DNA of 64,000 nt from Palsa-883 sp963826975 (GTDB lineage: Bacteria; Pseudomonadota; Alphaproteobacteria; Acetobacterales; Acetobacteraceae), in the NCBI GenBank assembly GCA_963826975.1, contig CAWGZJ010000011.1, positions 682,001-746,000 of the forward strand. Reading direction: 5' to 3'. The translations under genes were made by a program, and so were the position numbers. Each line of letters starts with the position of its first letter. Positions within the stretch are counted from its first letter, which is position 1. The notes below the pieces were generated by a model. That model did no database searches. It was not told the origin of the DNA and saw only the letters and a list, made by a program, of their open reading frames with translations. Shown piece after piece: positions 26,319-34,859 of the stretch.

Positions 26319-26617
26319 GGCGAGGTACCGGGGCGCTCCGAGGACGATCCCTCAAGGATGAGTGAGTGACAGAACGATGACGGTCGAATGCAAATTATGC
26401 GCCGGTGTGTGCTGCTGCCGATCAACTCTGAGTGTGGATGCAGTGCGGAATCCTGGGTTGGTCGATCGTGCGTTCAATTCTTTACCGTCTGACAGATCAA
26501 TAACTTGAAGACCCGGCCTTCAGGCAACTACTGAACGGACGCCGGTGGGGACCCCGCGCCGTCGAAGAGAGGAACAATCGTGCGGCGGGCCTAGTTCACG
26601 AAATGGAGATCGCACGA
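26319..26617. promoter_or_regulatory. shared divergent promoter region of the EPS operon and acylation cassette
   Basis: The 300 bases between ATG 26318 (minus) and ATG 26618 (plus) must hold the promoters of both large EPS transcription units. The middle part (26380-26520) is clearly less GC-rich than the coding DNA around it. I saw no convincing sigma-54 box and no strong -35/-10 pair, and no obvious palindrome. The assignment rests on position only. Confidence 0.5.
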
Positions 26618-26857
26618 ATGACCGATGCGGACATCTACGCGAAATTGACCCCGATCTTTCGGGACGTGTTTGATGACGACGAACTGGTGGTCCACCCACA
26701 GCTCACCGCGAGCGACGTTCCCGAATGGGACAGCATGAGCCACATCCGTCTGGTGTTGACGGTGGAGAAGGCGTTCGGCACGAGATTTGCTGCCTCCGAA
26801 GTCGCGGGTTTAGGAAACGTCGGTGAATTCGTATCGCTGATCAAGCGGCGCGGTTGA
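26618..26857 (+). CDS. acyl carrier protein
   Basis: A 79-residue acyl carrier protein of the phosphopantetheine-attachment family. The attachment site is EWDSMSHIRLV, with the modified serine at about residue 39, inside a four-helix layout (helices at about 3-17, 39-53, 57-62, 68-77). ATG 26618 follows GGAG by eight bases; an ATG 15 bases earlier has no site. It is the first gene of a plus-strand cassette with FkbH-like, SGNH and MBOAT proteins, so it is probably the dedicated carrier of the acyl group that the cassette attaches to the polysaccharide. It differs from fatty-acid ACP (which has DSLD) in the DSMS motif. Confidence 0.85.
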   Translation: MTDADIYAKLTPIFRDVFDDDELVVHPQLTASDVPEWDSMSHIRLVLTVEKAFGTRFAASEVAGLGNVGEFVSLIKRRG

Positions 26858-26977
26858 CACAAGAAGCAGCGATGCGGCGGGCCCGGCGGGTTGCAAGCCG
26901 GGGCGCGACCCATGTGCCATATCCGTGGGCCTGACGTCCGGTCGCGGCGTGGCGTCATCTCAGCCTGAGGGGCTTGC

Positions 26978-28891
26978 ATGGCACGTCATATGTTTGCGGA
27001 CTTGGCTTGGTTGCCGCGCACACCTGCGGATTTCGGCAGGCAATGCCGCGCGGCACTCGACAGCGACCGCATCGGTGCGCATATCCAGGCGCTGGCGGGC
27101 TATGCCCTGGATGCCAATCAGCTCGTTCGCCTCGGCCGGGTGCTCGGCAGCGCGCATGCCGCGGGCCAGTCGTTGCACCCGCTGGTTCCGTTCCGGCTCG
27201 GCGTGCTCGGCAATGGCGTGCTCGACGTCGTGGTGCCTGCGCTGCGGGCCAGCGCCGCGCGGCATGGCATTGCGCTGGAGTGCGTTACCGCGGAATATGA
27301 TCAGGTCATGCAGGCGGCGCTGTCGCCCGAGTTGGCCATCAATCGCGCGCGCCCGGATGCGGTTCTGATTGCCATCGATCATCGTGCCCTGCCGCTGCGG
27401 ATCACGCCGGGTGACCCGGACGCCGCGGGCGAAACGATTGCCACGTGGCAGGCCAGCCTGACCGCAATCCGCGATGGCATTCGCGGCAATTGTGGTGCCA
27501 CCTGCATCTTTCAGACATTGGCGCCGCCGCCGGAAGGCTTGTTCGGCCACTATGACCGGTTGCTGCCGGGTACCGCGCGTCACCTGCTGGACAATATCAA
27601 TCGCGTGATCATCGACCGGATCGTGGGGCCGACAGAGCTTCTGCTGGACGTGGCGGCGCTGGCGGAGACGGTGGGCCTGGCGGAATGGCACTCGCCCTCG
27701 CATTGGAACCTGGCAAAGCTGCCATTCGCCAATGAACTCGTGCCACTCTATGCCGATCACGTCGCGCGGATCATCGCCGCGGTGCGCGGCAAAAGCCGCA
27801 AGTGCCTGGTGCTCGATCTGGACAACACGGTTTGGGGTGGCGTCATCGGCGATGATGGGCTCGACGGCATTCGCATCGCGCAGGGCGACGCGGTCGGCGA
27901 GGCCTATCGAAGCGTCCAGCAGCTTGCGCTTGCGCTACGGCAGCGTGGGATCGTATTGGCGGTTTCCTCGAAGAACACCGATGAGGTTGCGCGCGCGCCG
28001 TTCCGCCAGCACCCGGAGATGCTGCTGCGCGAGGACCAAATTGCAGTCTTTCAGGCCAACTGGGACGACAAGGCGCGCAACATCAGGACGATCGCCGACG
28101 CGCTGTCGTTCGGCCTCGATGCGTTGGTTTTCCTCGACGACAACCCGGTAGAGCGCGGCCTGATCCGCCGGGAGTTGCCGCAGGTCGCGGTGCCGGAGCT
28201 GCCGGACGATCCGGCGCTTTACGCCAGAACCCTTGCCGCGGCCGGCTATTTCGAATCGCTGGGCTTCTCTGATGAAGATCGCAAGCGTGCGGATTTCTAT
28301 CACGACAATGCGCGGCGTCACGGTCTGCGCGACCAGGCGACCGATCTCTCGTCCTACCTCGCGTCACTTGAGATGGAGATCACGTTCCAGCCGTTCGACA
28401 GCGTGGGACGCGCGCGCATCGCGCAGCTGATTAACAAATCAAACCAATTCAACTTGACCACCCGACGCTACAGCGAAGCAGAGGTCGCGGAGGCCGAGCG
28501 CGCGTCCGATTGCTTTACGTTACAGATACGCCTCAGTGACACGTTTGGCGACAACGGGATGATCAGCGTCATCGTCTGCCGGGCACGCGGCGATGCGTGG
28601 GAGATCGATATCTGGCTGATGAGCTGCCGGGTGCTGGGCCGCGGCGTGGAAGACATGGTGCTGCGGGAGATCCTGCAGCACGCGCGCGAACGCGGCATCG
28701 CGCGGCTGATCGGCGTGTATCGACCGACTGAGCGCAATGGGATGGTCCGCGACCACTACGCGAAACTCGGGTTCACCCAGGCCGGCGGTGATCCCGATGG
28801 CACGACGCGCTGGGAGCTGGCGGCAGATGCGACCGCGCGCGAGGCGCCGATGCGTGTGCGCCGCGAAGGTCTGCAACTGGCTGCCGAGTAG
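26978..28891 (+). CDS. FkbH-like HAD-IIIC family protein
   Basis: A 637-residue three-part protein. The N-terminal part (about 60-255) resembles an SGNH-like domain; the centre (about 275-420) is a HAD subfamily IIIC domain with KCLVLDLDNTVWGGVIGDDG (nucleophile Asp near 279), VSSKNTDE and FLDDNPVERGL; the C-terminal part (about 460-625) is GNAT-like (FGDNGMISVIVC, GRGVEDMVLREI, HYAKLGF). FkbH proteins of polyketide pathways take a glyceryl group from 1,3-bisphosphoglycerate, remove the phosphate and load it on an acyl carrier protein. With an ACP gene directly before it, the same reaction is a good guess here, but the acyl group is inferred. ATG 26978 follows GAGGGG. The next gene starts two bases after its stop. 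Confidence 0.85.
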   Translation: MARHMFADLAWLPRTPADFGRQCRAALDSDRIGAHIQALAGYALDANQLVRLGRVLGSAHAAGQSLHPLVPFRLGVLGNGVLDVVVPALRASAARHGIALECVTAEYDQVMQAALSPELAINRARPDAVLIAIDHRALPLRITPGDPDAAGETIATWQASLTAIRDGIRGNCGATCIFQTLAPPPEGLFGHYDRLLPGTARHLLDNINRVIIDRIVGPTELLLDVAALAETVGLAEWHSPSHWNLAKLPFANELVPLYADHVARIIAAVRGKSRKCLVLDLDNTVWGGVIGDDGLDGIRIAQGDAVGEAYRSVQQLALALRQRGIVLAVSSKNTDEVARAPFRQHPEMLLREDQIAVFQANWDDKARNIRTIADALSFGLDALVFLDDNPVERGLIRRELPQVAVPELPDDPALYARTLAAAGYFESLGFSDEDRKRADFYHDNARRHGLRDQATDLSSYLASLEMEITFQPFDSVGRARIAQLINKSNQFNLTTRRYSEAEVAEAERASDCFTLQIRLSDTFGDNGMISVIVCRARGDAWEIDIWLMSCRVLGRGVEDMVLREILQHARERGIARLIGVYRPTERNGMVRDHYAKLGFTQAGGDPDGTTRWELAADATAREAPMRVRREGLQLAAE

Positions 28892-28893
28892 CC

Positions 28894-30045
28894 GTGATCG
28901 ACAACCGGAACGATCGCCCGGCCGGTACGCATGCCGAGCCGCTGCCGCGCCGGGACTATATCATTCTGCCGCTGCTCAGCGCGCTGACGATCCTGTTCAT
29001 GTTCGCCGCCGCCGAGGTCGTCAGCAGGATCACGTTTGTCCAGCATGAAGCCGACGCATGCATGATGCCCGACAAGGTGCTGGGGACACGGTTCCGGCCG
29101 AATTGCACTTCGCGGGTGAAAGCCGCGGAGGGGCCCTGGGTGACCAACCGCTACAACGAATGCGGCTACCGAACGCCAGAGCCATGCGGTCCCAAGCCGG
29201 CCGGCGGTGTACGCATCGCCGTGCTGGGGTCGTCGATTTCTCAGGGCTACCTGGTGCCCTATGAACAGACCTTTGCCGCGCGCGACGCAACGCTGTTGAC
29301 GCAAAGTTGCCGCAAACCCGTGGAGTTCCAGAATTTGGCGAGCATCGGTTACATCTGGAACCGGTTGGCTGACAGGGTTGACGACGCGATTGCCCTGCAT
29401 CCGGATGCGGCGGTCATCGTCATAGTGCCATTCGATCTGCAACAGACCGCGGTGCCGGCGGGCGACCAGCCGGCGGATCGGCAGGGCGAGGACCCGGGGG
29501 CACTCAAGCGGTTGGATGGATTGGTCACCAACAGTCGGGCGGTGATCGTGGCACAGCACTTCCTGTTCCGTCAGCCCGATCTGTACGTGAAGCTCTATCT
29601 CAACTATGGCGACCGGGCCGATTTCCTGCGGCCGCCGTTTCCGCCCGCCTGGCAGGATCGGTTGAAACGTTTCGACCAGCTCATGGCTGAGATCGCGGAC
29701 AGGTTCCACGCGGCCGGGATTCCGCTGATTCTGGCGTATGTTCCGGAGCGTGCGCAGGCGGCCCTGCTCTCGGCACATCAATCGCCGCCGGGTGTCGACC
29801 CCTCTGCTTTTCCCCGGCAGATCGGCGACATTGCACGGGCGCACGGGATCCAGTTTGTCGACCTTAGCGCGACAATGAGCCGCATGCAGGATGCGGCTGC
29901 TCTATACTATCCGGTGGACGGACATCTCGCCGGGCGAGGGGACAAGGTGCTGGCTGATGCACTCGCCCGAAAACTGCGTGAGACGGTTCCGGCGTTGGCC
30001 GAGTGTCGATCAGACGCATTCGCGCTTGGCCACAGCACCCAATGA
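28894..30045 (+). CDS. membrane-anchored SGNH/GDSL-type protein (AlgJ/AlgX-like role)
   Basis: A 383-residue protein with one N-terminal membrane span (IILPLLSALTILFMFAAAEV, about 23-42) and a periplasmic domain. VLGSSISQGYLVPYEQTFAA is block I of the SGNH fold (catalytic Ser), and YYPVDGHLAGRGDKVLADAL is block V with the Asp and His of the triad. Such proteins pair with MBOAT acyltransferases and carry out the last transfer of an acyl group to a polysaccharide in the periplasm (as AlgJ/AlgX do in alginate acetylation). The start is GTG 28894, immediately after the FkbH-like stop, and its end overlaps the MBOAT start as ATGA. Four cysteines near residues 60-95 may form disulfides. Confidence 0.75.
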   Translation: MIDNRNDRPAGTHAEPLPRRDYIILPLLSALTILFMFAAAEVVSRITFVQHEADACMMPDKVLGTRFRPNCTSRVKAAEGPWVTNRYNECGYRTPEPCGPKPAGGVRIAVLGSSISQGYLVPYEQTFAARDATLLTQSCRKPVEFQNLASIGYIWNRLADRVDDAIALHPDAAVIVIVPFDLQQTAVPAGDQPADRQGEDPGALKRLDGLVTNSRAVIVAQHFLFRQPDLYVKLYLNYGDRADFLRPPFPPAWQDRLKRFDQLMAEIADRFHAAGIPLILAYVPERAQAALLSAHQSPPGVDPSAFPRQIGDIARAHGIQFVDLSATMSRMQDAAALYYPVDGHLAGRGDKVLADALARKLRETVPALAECRSDAFALGHSTQ

Positions 30046-31472
30046 ACGTTCCGTCGCTTGCGTTCCTTGGCTTCACCGCGTTGGTTGCCGCGTTGCTGTA
30101 TGTGTGGCGCGCGTCCTGGTGGCGGGATGCGGTGTTGCTGGCGGCAAATATCGGCTTCCTCGCCACATTCTCACAAAATCCGTTGGCCTGGCTGCCATTC
30201 GCGGGTTTCCTGGCGCTTGGCTATGCCGGTGTGCGGATGCTTCAATCCGACCGGAAGACGATCCGCCGGTTGTTCCCGCTGCTGTGTTTTGCCATCGTGT
30301 TCATCTACATCTGGCTGAAGCAGTACACGTTTATTCCGGCTGCGGCGCTCCTGCACTTCCCATACGCCGTCATCGGCCTGTCCTACGTCTTCTTCCGTGT
30401 CCTGCATCTGGTGATCGATGCGCATGACGGGACGTTGCCGGACCGTGTCGGTCCGGTATCCTACCTGAATTATACGCTCAACTTCTGCAGCATCGTGTCC
30501 GGGCCGATCCAACGGTATCAGGACTATCATCGGATACAGGTGGCGCCGCCGGTGATGGGGATGCGCGCCGCCGGCCGCGCCGTTGAGCGGATCATTGTCG
30601 GCTTCTTCAAGGTTGTCATTCTGTCCGTTCTGCTGCACGCGGTTCAGGACCACGCGCTGCATGTGCTGACACCGGGCCTGCCGCTGATTCCACGTGTCGG
30701 TTGGGGCGCGATGATCGCGGTTGCGTACCCGCTGTATCTGTACTGCAATTTCTCCGGCTACACCGATGTTGTGATCGGCGCCGCGTGGTTTACCGGGAAT
30801 ACTCTACCGGAGAACTTCGACCGGCCGTTTACCGCCGAGAATTTCATCAACTTCTGGAGCCGCTGGCATATCACGCTGTCAACGTGGCTGAAGACCTACG
30901 TGTATTCACCGTTGCTTTTGTCGTTGTCGCGTCGATTGCCGTCACGTCGCGCCGAACCCTATCTCGCGGTGTCTTCGTTCTTCGTCACGTTTTTCCTGAT
31001 CGGCCTCTGGCATGGCCGGACCTCGTTGTTCATCGTGTTCGGCGTCCTGCAAGGTCTTGGGGTCGCCGGCAACAAGCTTTATCAAATCGGCATGACGCGG
31101 CGCCTGGGACGGCAGCGGTATCGCGTGTTGTGCGCCAACACGGTGTACCGGGCCGTGGCGCGCGGGCTGACCTTCACCTGGTTCACCTTCACGCTGTTCT
31201 GGTTCTGGTCAAGCTGGACACAAATCGGCGCTTTCGCCGTGGCGCTCGGCGGCGCCGGGCTGGCGCTGACCTGGGGGGCGATCCTGCTGGGGGCGGCGGT
31301 CGTGCTCGCCGGCGTCGAAACCGTGCGGTCCGGCATGGTCTGGGGCGGCGAGCCCATCTTGCTGTCGCGCTATACGCGGACGGTGCTGTGCACGGCGCTG
31401 GTTGTGATTTCTGCTTCGGCGACCTTGCTGCTCGATCTGCCAGCGCCGCACATCGTCTATCGCGCATTCTGA
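30042..31472 (+). CDS. MBOAT-family O-acyltransferase (AlgI/DltB type)
   Basis: A 476-residue membrane-bound O-acyltransferase with about 11 spans. Family marks include LNYTLNFCSIVSGPIQRYQD, YCNFSGYTDVVIGAA, RPFTAENFINFWSRWHITLS (with WSRWHITLSTWL as the hallmark) and FFLIGLWHGRTSLFIVFGVL, whose histidine is the conserved catalytic one. Such proteins take an acyl group from a cytoplasmic donor and hand it across the membrane. Here the donor is probably the acyl-ACP made by the two upstream proteins, and the receiver the SGNH protein. The gene starts inside the SGNH stop (30042-30045) and is the last of the cassette; a small GC-rich hairpin (CCTTGC/GCAAGG, 31490-31505) follows without a T run. 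Confidence 0.9.
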   Translation: MNVPSLAFLGFTALVAALLYVWRASWWRDAVLLAANIGFLATFSQNPLAWLPFAGFLALGYAGVRMLQSDRKTIRRLFPLLCFAIVFIYIWLKQYTFIPAAALLHFPYAVIGLSYVFFRVLHLVIDAHDGTLPDRVGPVSYLNYTLNFCSIVSGPIQRYQDYHRIQVAPPVMGMRAAGRAVERIIVGFFKVVILSVLLHAVQDHALHVLTPGLPLIPRVGWGAMIAVAYPLYLYCNFSGYTDVVIGAAWFTGNTLPENFDRPFTAENFINFWSRWHITLSTWLKTYVYSPLLLSLSRRLPSRRAEPYLAVSSFFVTFFLIGLWHGRTSLFIVFGVLQGLGVAGNKLYQIGMTRRLGRQRYRVLCANTVYRAVARGLTFTWFTFTLFWFWSSWTQIGAFAVALGGAGLALTWGAILLGAAVVLAGVETVRSGMVWGGEPILLSRYTRTVLCTALVVISASATLLLDLPAPHIVYRAF

Positions 31473-31534
31473 GTGCAACGCCGCTGAAACCTTGCCCGTG
31501 CAAGGATCAGTGTCAGGCAGCAATACCAGTTGTT

Positions 31535-31614
31535 CATGTCGAAGGGTGGGCATGTCGAAGGGTGGGCATGTCGAAGGGCGGGCATGTCGGGGGGCGGGCA
31601 TGTCGAAGGGCGGG
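31535..31614. repeat. 16-bp tandem repeat, five copies
   Basis: Five adjacent 16-bp units, consensus CATGTCGAAGGGTGGG, lie between the MBOAT gene and the glycosidase. Copies 1 and 2 are identical, copies 3 and 5 have GGGCGGG endings and copy 4 has two changes. There are no spacers, so it is not a CRISPR array. It immediately precedes a marked AT-rich stretch. Confidence 0.85.
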
Positions 31615-31621
31615 GAGGGCT

Positions 31622-31790
31622 CGATTTGGCAGACGAATATAGTGCGTTACAGTTACGTTGTATTAACACATCATAATGTGGTATTAGGTTACCAGGTCAG
31701 CGCCACGAGTTACCATTTATTAACTCAAGATTACGCTTGACTTGCTCAAATTTAATTGAAATATGGACACGCTTCGTCACTCACTTTTGA
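31622..31790 (+). promoter_or_regulatory. AT-rich regulatory region with promoter-like boxes
   Basis: About 170 bases are strikingly AT-rich against the high-GC surroundings. GTTAC occurs four times (in GCGTTACAGTTACG, GGTTACC and AGTTACC contexts), which looks like a repeated binding site. TTGACT (31737-31742) is followed after 16 bases by AAATAT (31759-31764), a reasonable -35/-10 pair reading toward the glycosidase. The region probably drives the small gene and glycosidase downstream. Confidence 0.5.
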
Positions 31791-31851
31791 GTGATGCGCG
31801 GCCCGGCAGGGGCGGCGAAATCGGCGCTTCAGCAGGGAGACGTTACCGCAA

Positions 31852-32013
31852 ATGGCTGCCAACACTGCGCCGACGGCCGCCCAGGCCGCCGGGAATGCCG
31901 ACTTCGTGCCGACAGCTGCGCTGACCAGGTTGCGCTGGTGGATGACCACCAAGGCATCACGCGGGCCGGGTTCCTTCCTGATGCAACCGCACATGAACCG
32001 CGCCACCGGTTAA
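31852..32013 (+). CDS. possible 53-residue leader protein
   Basis: ATG 31852 has AGGGAG about 12 bases upstream and opens 53 codons to TAA 32011-32013. The peptide is alanine-rich at first (MAANTAPTAAQAAGNADF) and basic later (ALTRLRWWMTTKASRGPG). No signal peptide, span or family is seen. It lies between the AT-rich promoter region and the glycosidase gene, 76 bases before its start, so it may be a short upstream gene of the same transcript, or a chance frame. Confidence 0.3.
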   Translation: MAANTAPTAAQAAGNADFVPTAALTRLRWWMTTKASRGPGSFLMQPHMNRATG

Positions 32014-32089
32014 CCGCGGCTTCATCCGGCTGACCCCTGACTGCTGCCGCTCGATGCGGCATCTACCTTATCCAGAAAGTCAAACACGC

Positions 32090-34600
32090 ATGGCCAATGC
32101 GGTCTCTGCGGCTGCCTTGCTCAATACGCTCGGCATCAACACGCATCTCGATTTCGGTGCCTATGGCTACCAGAACCTCGCGACCGTCGAGAGCAACATC
32201 AACTACCTCGGCGTGAAAATCATCCGTGACAGCGCGGAGACGGCGACCGACGCGCAGACCTGGCTGGCGGTCTCGCAAGCGACGGGCGCGAAGTTCGACG
32301 ACTACATCGCGGAGACCTCGCCGGCCGGGATGGCGACTGACCTTGGGTTCGTCCAGCAGCTCGCGAAAGAGGGCATTCTCCAGTCCGTTGAGGGCGGGAA
32401 CGAGGAAGACGACGCCTACCCGGCTTCGCTCGGCAACACGCTGCAGATCACCGCTCAGTTCCAGCAGCAGCTTTATGCGCTTGGCAAAGAACTCGGCCTG
32501 CCGGTCATCAACATGAGCTTCGGCGCCGGCTGGACCGCGGCGAACGACTGGGAAGGCGACTACGGCACGGTCGGCAACCTGGCGGCTTATGCGACCGACG
32601 CGAATGCGCACACCTACCCGGGTGCCGGCCAGCTTCCGGACGAAGCGATCCAGCAGCTCAACACCCTGGCCGGGATGGCGGCGTCGGGGCAGCCGGTGAT
32701 CACCACGGAGATCGGCTGGAGCACCTCGGTTTTCAGCGAGACGGCGATTGCGAAATACGTCCTTGACGCCGTCATGGACGGCATCAAGGACGGCGACCGT
32801 GGAATGTATTTCTACGGCCTGTATGACGACGGGTCGGGCAACTGGGGTCTGTTCAATCCGAACGGCACGCCGCGGCCCGCGGCAACGGCGCTGCACGACC
32901 TGACCGCGCTGCTGACTGATACCGGCACCAACGCGGCAAGCTTCACGCCCCGGGCATTGAATTACACCCTTTCTGGCACCCAGAGTGGGGACAATTCGGT
33001 CCTGATCGAGAAGTCGAATGGCAGCTTCTGGCTGTCGCTCTGGAATGAGACCGAAGCCGCCAACAGCCCGCACACGATCACGGTCAACCTGGGGGCCCAG
33101 GCCGCGACGGTGGTGGAATACGACCCGCTGACGGGCACGAGCTCGATCAAGACGTGGAGCAACGTGTCATCGGTCCAGGTGTCGGTCCCCGACCATCCCG
33201 TGCTGCTGGAAATCGAGGGTGTGTCGGCAAGTGCCGGCACCGCAAAAACCGTTCCGCCGCCGGCGCCCACGCCACCTAGCCCCAGCGACCTGTCGCTGAC
33301 TTTGCCAGCCCCGCAGACCGTCACGGCAGGCACCACGCACGCCATCGCCGGCGTCTCGGTCAGCGATGCGTGGGCGGCGTCCAACCCCGGGACGATGGCG
33401 GTGAACGTGTGGGACGATGCTGGCGACGGCACGATCTCGGTGCCAGGCCATGCCGCATCCGGTTCGCTGACGATCAGCGGCACGCTGGCGCAGGTCAACG
33501 CTGCGCTTGCCGCCCTGTCGTTCACCGCGGGAAGCAAGCCGGGCAGCGACGGGATCACCGTGGATGCCTGGAATCAGGCCGGCGTCGAGCAGACGCAGAC
33601 CATCACTGTAACGATCGGCGCCGCCCCGCCGACGCCAACAGGTCCGGTCATCACCGCGCCGGCCAGCGAAAGCGTCACCGCCGGCACGACCACCACGATC
33701 GCCCACGTGTCGGTCGCCGATGCCTTTTCCGCCACCAACCCCGGCACGATGGCACTGAACCTGAACGCGGACAGCGGCACGATCGGCATCACGCACGCGG
33801 TCGGCGCGAGCATCGCCGGACTGGGCACCGAGGCCGTCACGGTGGCTGGCACGCTGGCCCAGATAAACGCCGACCTGGCAAATCTATCTTACACCGCCTC
33901 CACCAAAAGCGGCAGCGACAGCATCAGTGTGAATGTGTGGGACCAGGCCGGGCTGGACTCCACGGCGACGATCGAAGTCACCGTCAAGGCTGCGACTGTC
34001 ATGGCTGCGACCGGCACGGCTGCCACCCCGGTCGCACAGGTCATCAATATCGCGGCCGGCGCCGCCGCCCCCGTGATCACCGCCAGTCATGCCTCGATCG
34101 TCGCCACCGCGGGCAATCATTCGATCACCATCGGCGGAACCGGCGACGTGATCAGCGCGATCGGTGGCACCGAAACGGTCATGGCTTTCCTGGGCGGCAA
34201 CGCGATCACGACAGGCGCCGGCAACGACACGATCCGGATCGCCGGCTCGGGCAACGTGGTGAATGCCGGAGCGGGAACGAATCAGATCGACGATACTGGC
34301 AGCGGCAACACGATCGTGCTGGCCGGCGTGCTAGCCGGGCAAGGCACCGACGCCATCCATGGCTTTCTGCTGCAAGGCCAGGACAAGCTTGACCTGCGTT
34401 CACTGCTCGCCGCGACCAACTGGACCGGCAGCACGGCGACGCTCGGCAACTTCCTGCATGTCGGCGCGCCGGATGGATCCGACGCGGTGATCTCGGTTAC
34501 CCCGAGCGGGAAGGTCGGCGGCGCAAGCCACAACGTCGCCACGCTGTTCGATTCCGGGCCGGTCAGTCTGTCCACTTTGCTGGCCCATTCCCTGGTGTGA
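32090..34600 (+). CDS. clan GH-A-like glycosidase with Ig-like repeats and RTX-type C-terminus
   Basis: An 836-residue protein. Residues 1-290 look like a TIM-barrel glycosidase of clan GH-A: SVEGGNEEDD carries an Asn-Glu pair (E105) fitting the acid/base, and VITTEIGWST carries E207, fitting the nucleophile. A beta-sandwich (about 300-375) and a proline linker (390-405) follow, then two repeats of about 110 residues (VTAGTTHAIAGVSVSDA... and VTAGTTTTIAHVSVADA...). The C-terminal 170 residues are a beta-roll of hemolysin/RTX style (NAITTGAGNDTIRIAGSGN, VVNAGAGTNQ). There is no N-terminal signal peptide, so secretion by a type I system is likely. ATG 32090 is chosen because the protein begins properly there. 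In the EPS context it may cut or remodel the polymer outside the cell. Confidence 0.75.
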   Translation: MANAVSAAALLNTLGINTHLDFGAYGYQNLATVESNINYLGVKIIRDSAETATDAQTWLAVSQATGAKFDDYIAETSPAGMATDLGFVQQLAKEGILQSVEGGNEEDDAYPASLGNTLQITAQFQQQLYALGKELGLPVINMSFGAGWTAANDWEGDYGTVGNLAAYATDANAHTYPGAGQLPDEAIQQLNTLAGMAASGQPVITTEIGWSTSVFSETAIAKYVLDAVMDGIKDGDRGMYFYGLYDDGSGNWGLFNPNGTPRPAATALHDLTALLTDTGTNAASFTPRALNYTLSGTQSGDNSVLIEKSNGSFWLSLWNETEAANSPHTITVNLGAQAATVVEYDPLTGTSSIKTWSNVSSVQVSVPDHPVLLEIEGVSASAGTAKTVPPPAPTPPSPSDLSLTLPAPQTVTAGTTHAIAGVSVSDAWAASNPGTMAVNVWDDAGDGTISVPGHAASGSLTISGTLAQVNAALAALSFTAGSKPGSDGITVDAWNQAGVEQTQTITVTIGAAPPTPTGPVITAPASESVTAGTTTTIAHVSVADAFSATNPGTMALNLNADSGTIGITHAVGASIAGLGTEAVTVAGTLAQINADLANLSYTASTKSGSDSISVNVWDQAGLDSTATIEVTVKAATVMAATGTAATPVAQVINIAAGAAAPVITASHASIVATAGNHSITIGGTGDVISAIGGTETVMAFLGGNAITTGAGNDTIRIAGSGNVVNAGAGTNQIDDTGSGNTIVLAGVLAGQGTDAIHGFLLQGQDKLDLRSLLAATNWTGSTATLGNFLHVGAPDGSDAVISVTPSGKVGGASHNVATLFDSGPVSLSTLLAHSLV

Positions 34601-34859
34601 CGCGCTTGACCGGAAGGTCGTCCGGCAGGTCGGTCCGGCGGCGGCATTGTGTCAAATACCGCGGATTCCGGCGTTACCTCCCGTTACACAGGTTCGTCAA
34701 CGCGACTTGAACAAGCCGGCAGCGTGCCGATCTGATTACGCAAACGCCTTCGGGCCGCCACGTTGGTGCCTTCCCATGGGAGATTGTTCTCATGGACGCC
34801 AATCTGGATTGGCGCGGTGGCAATGGGACGGAACCGATGCCCCAGGAGGAAACGCAGCG

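Noticed and set aside
31535..31614. Possible CRISPR array
   Set aside because: The 16-bp units are directly adjacent with no spacers, and no cas gene is near; it is a simple tandem repeat.
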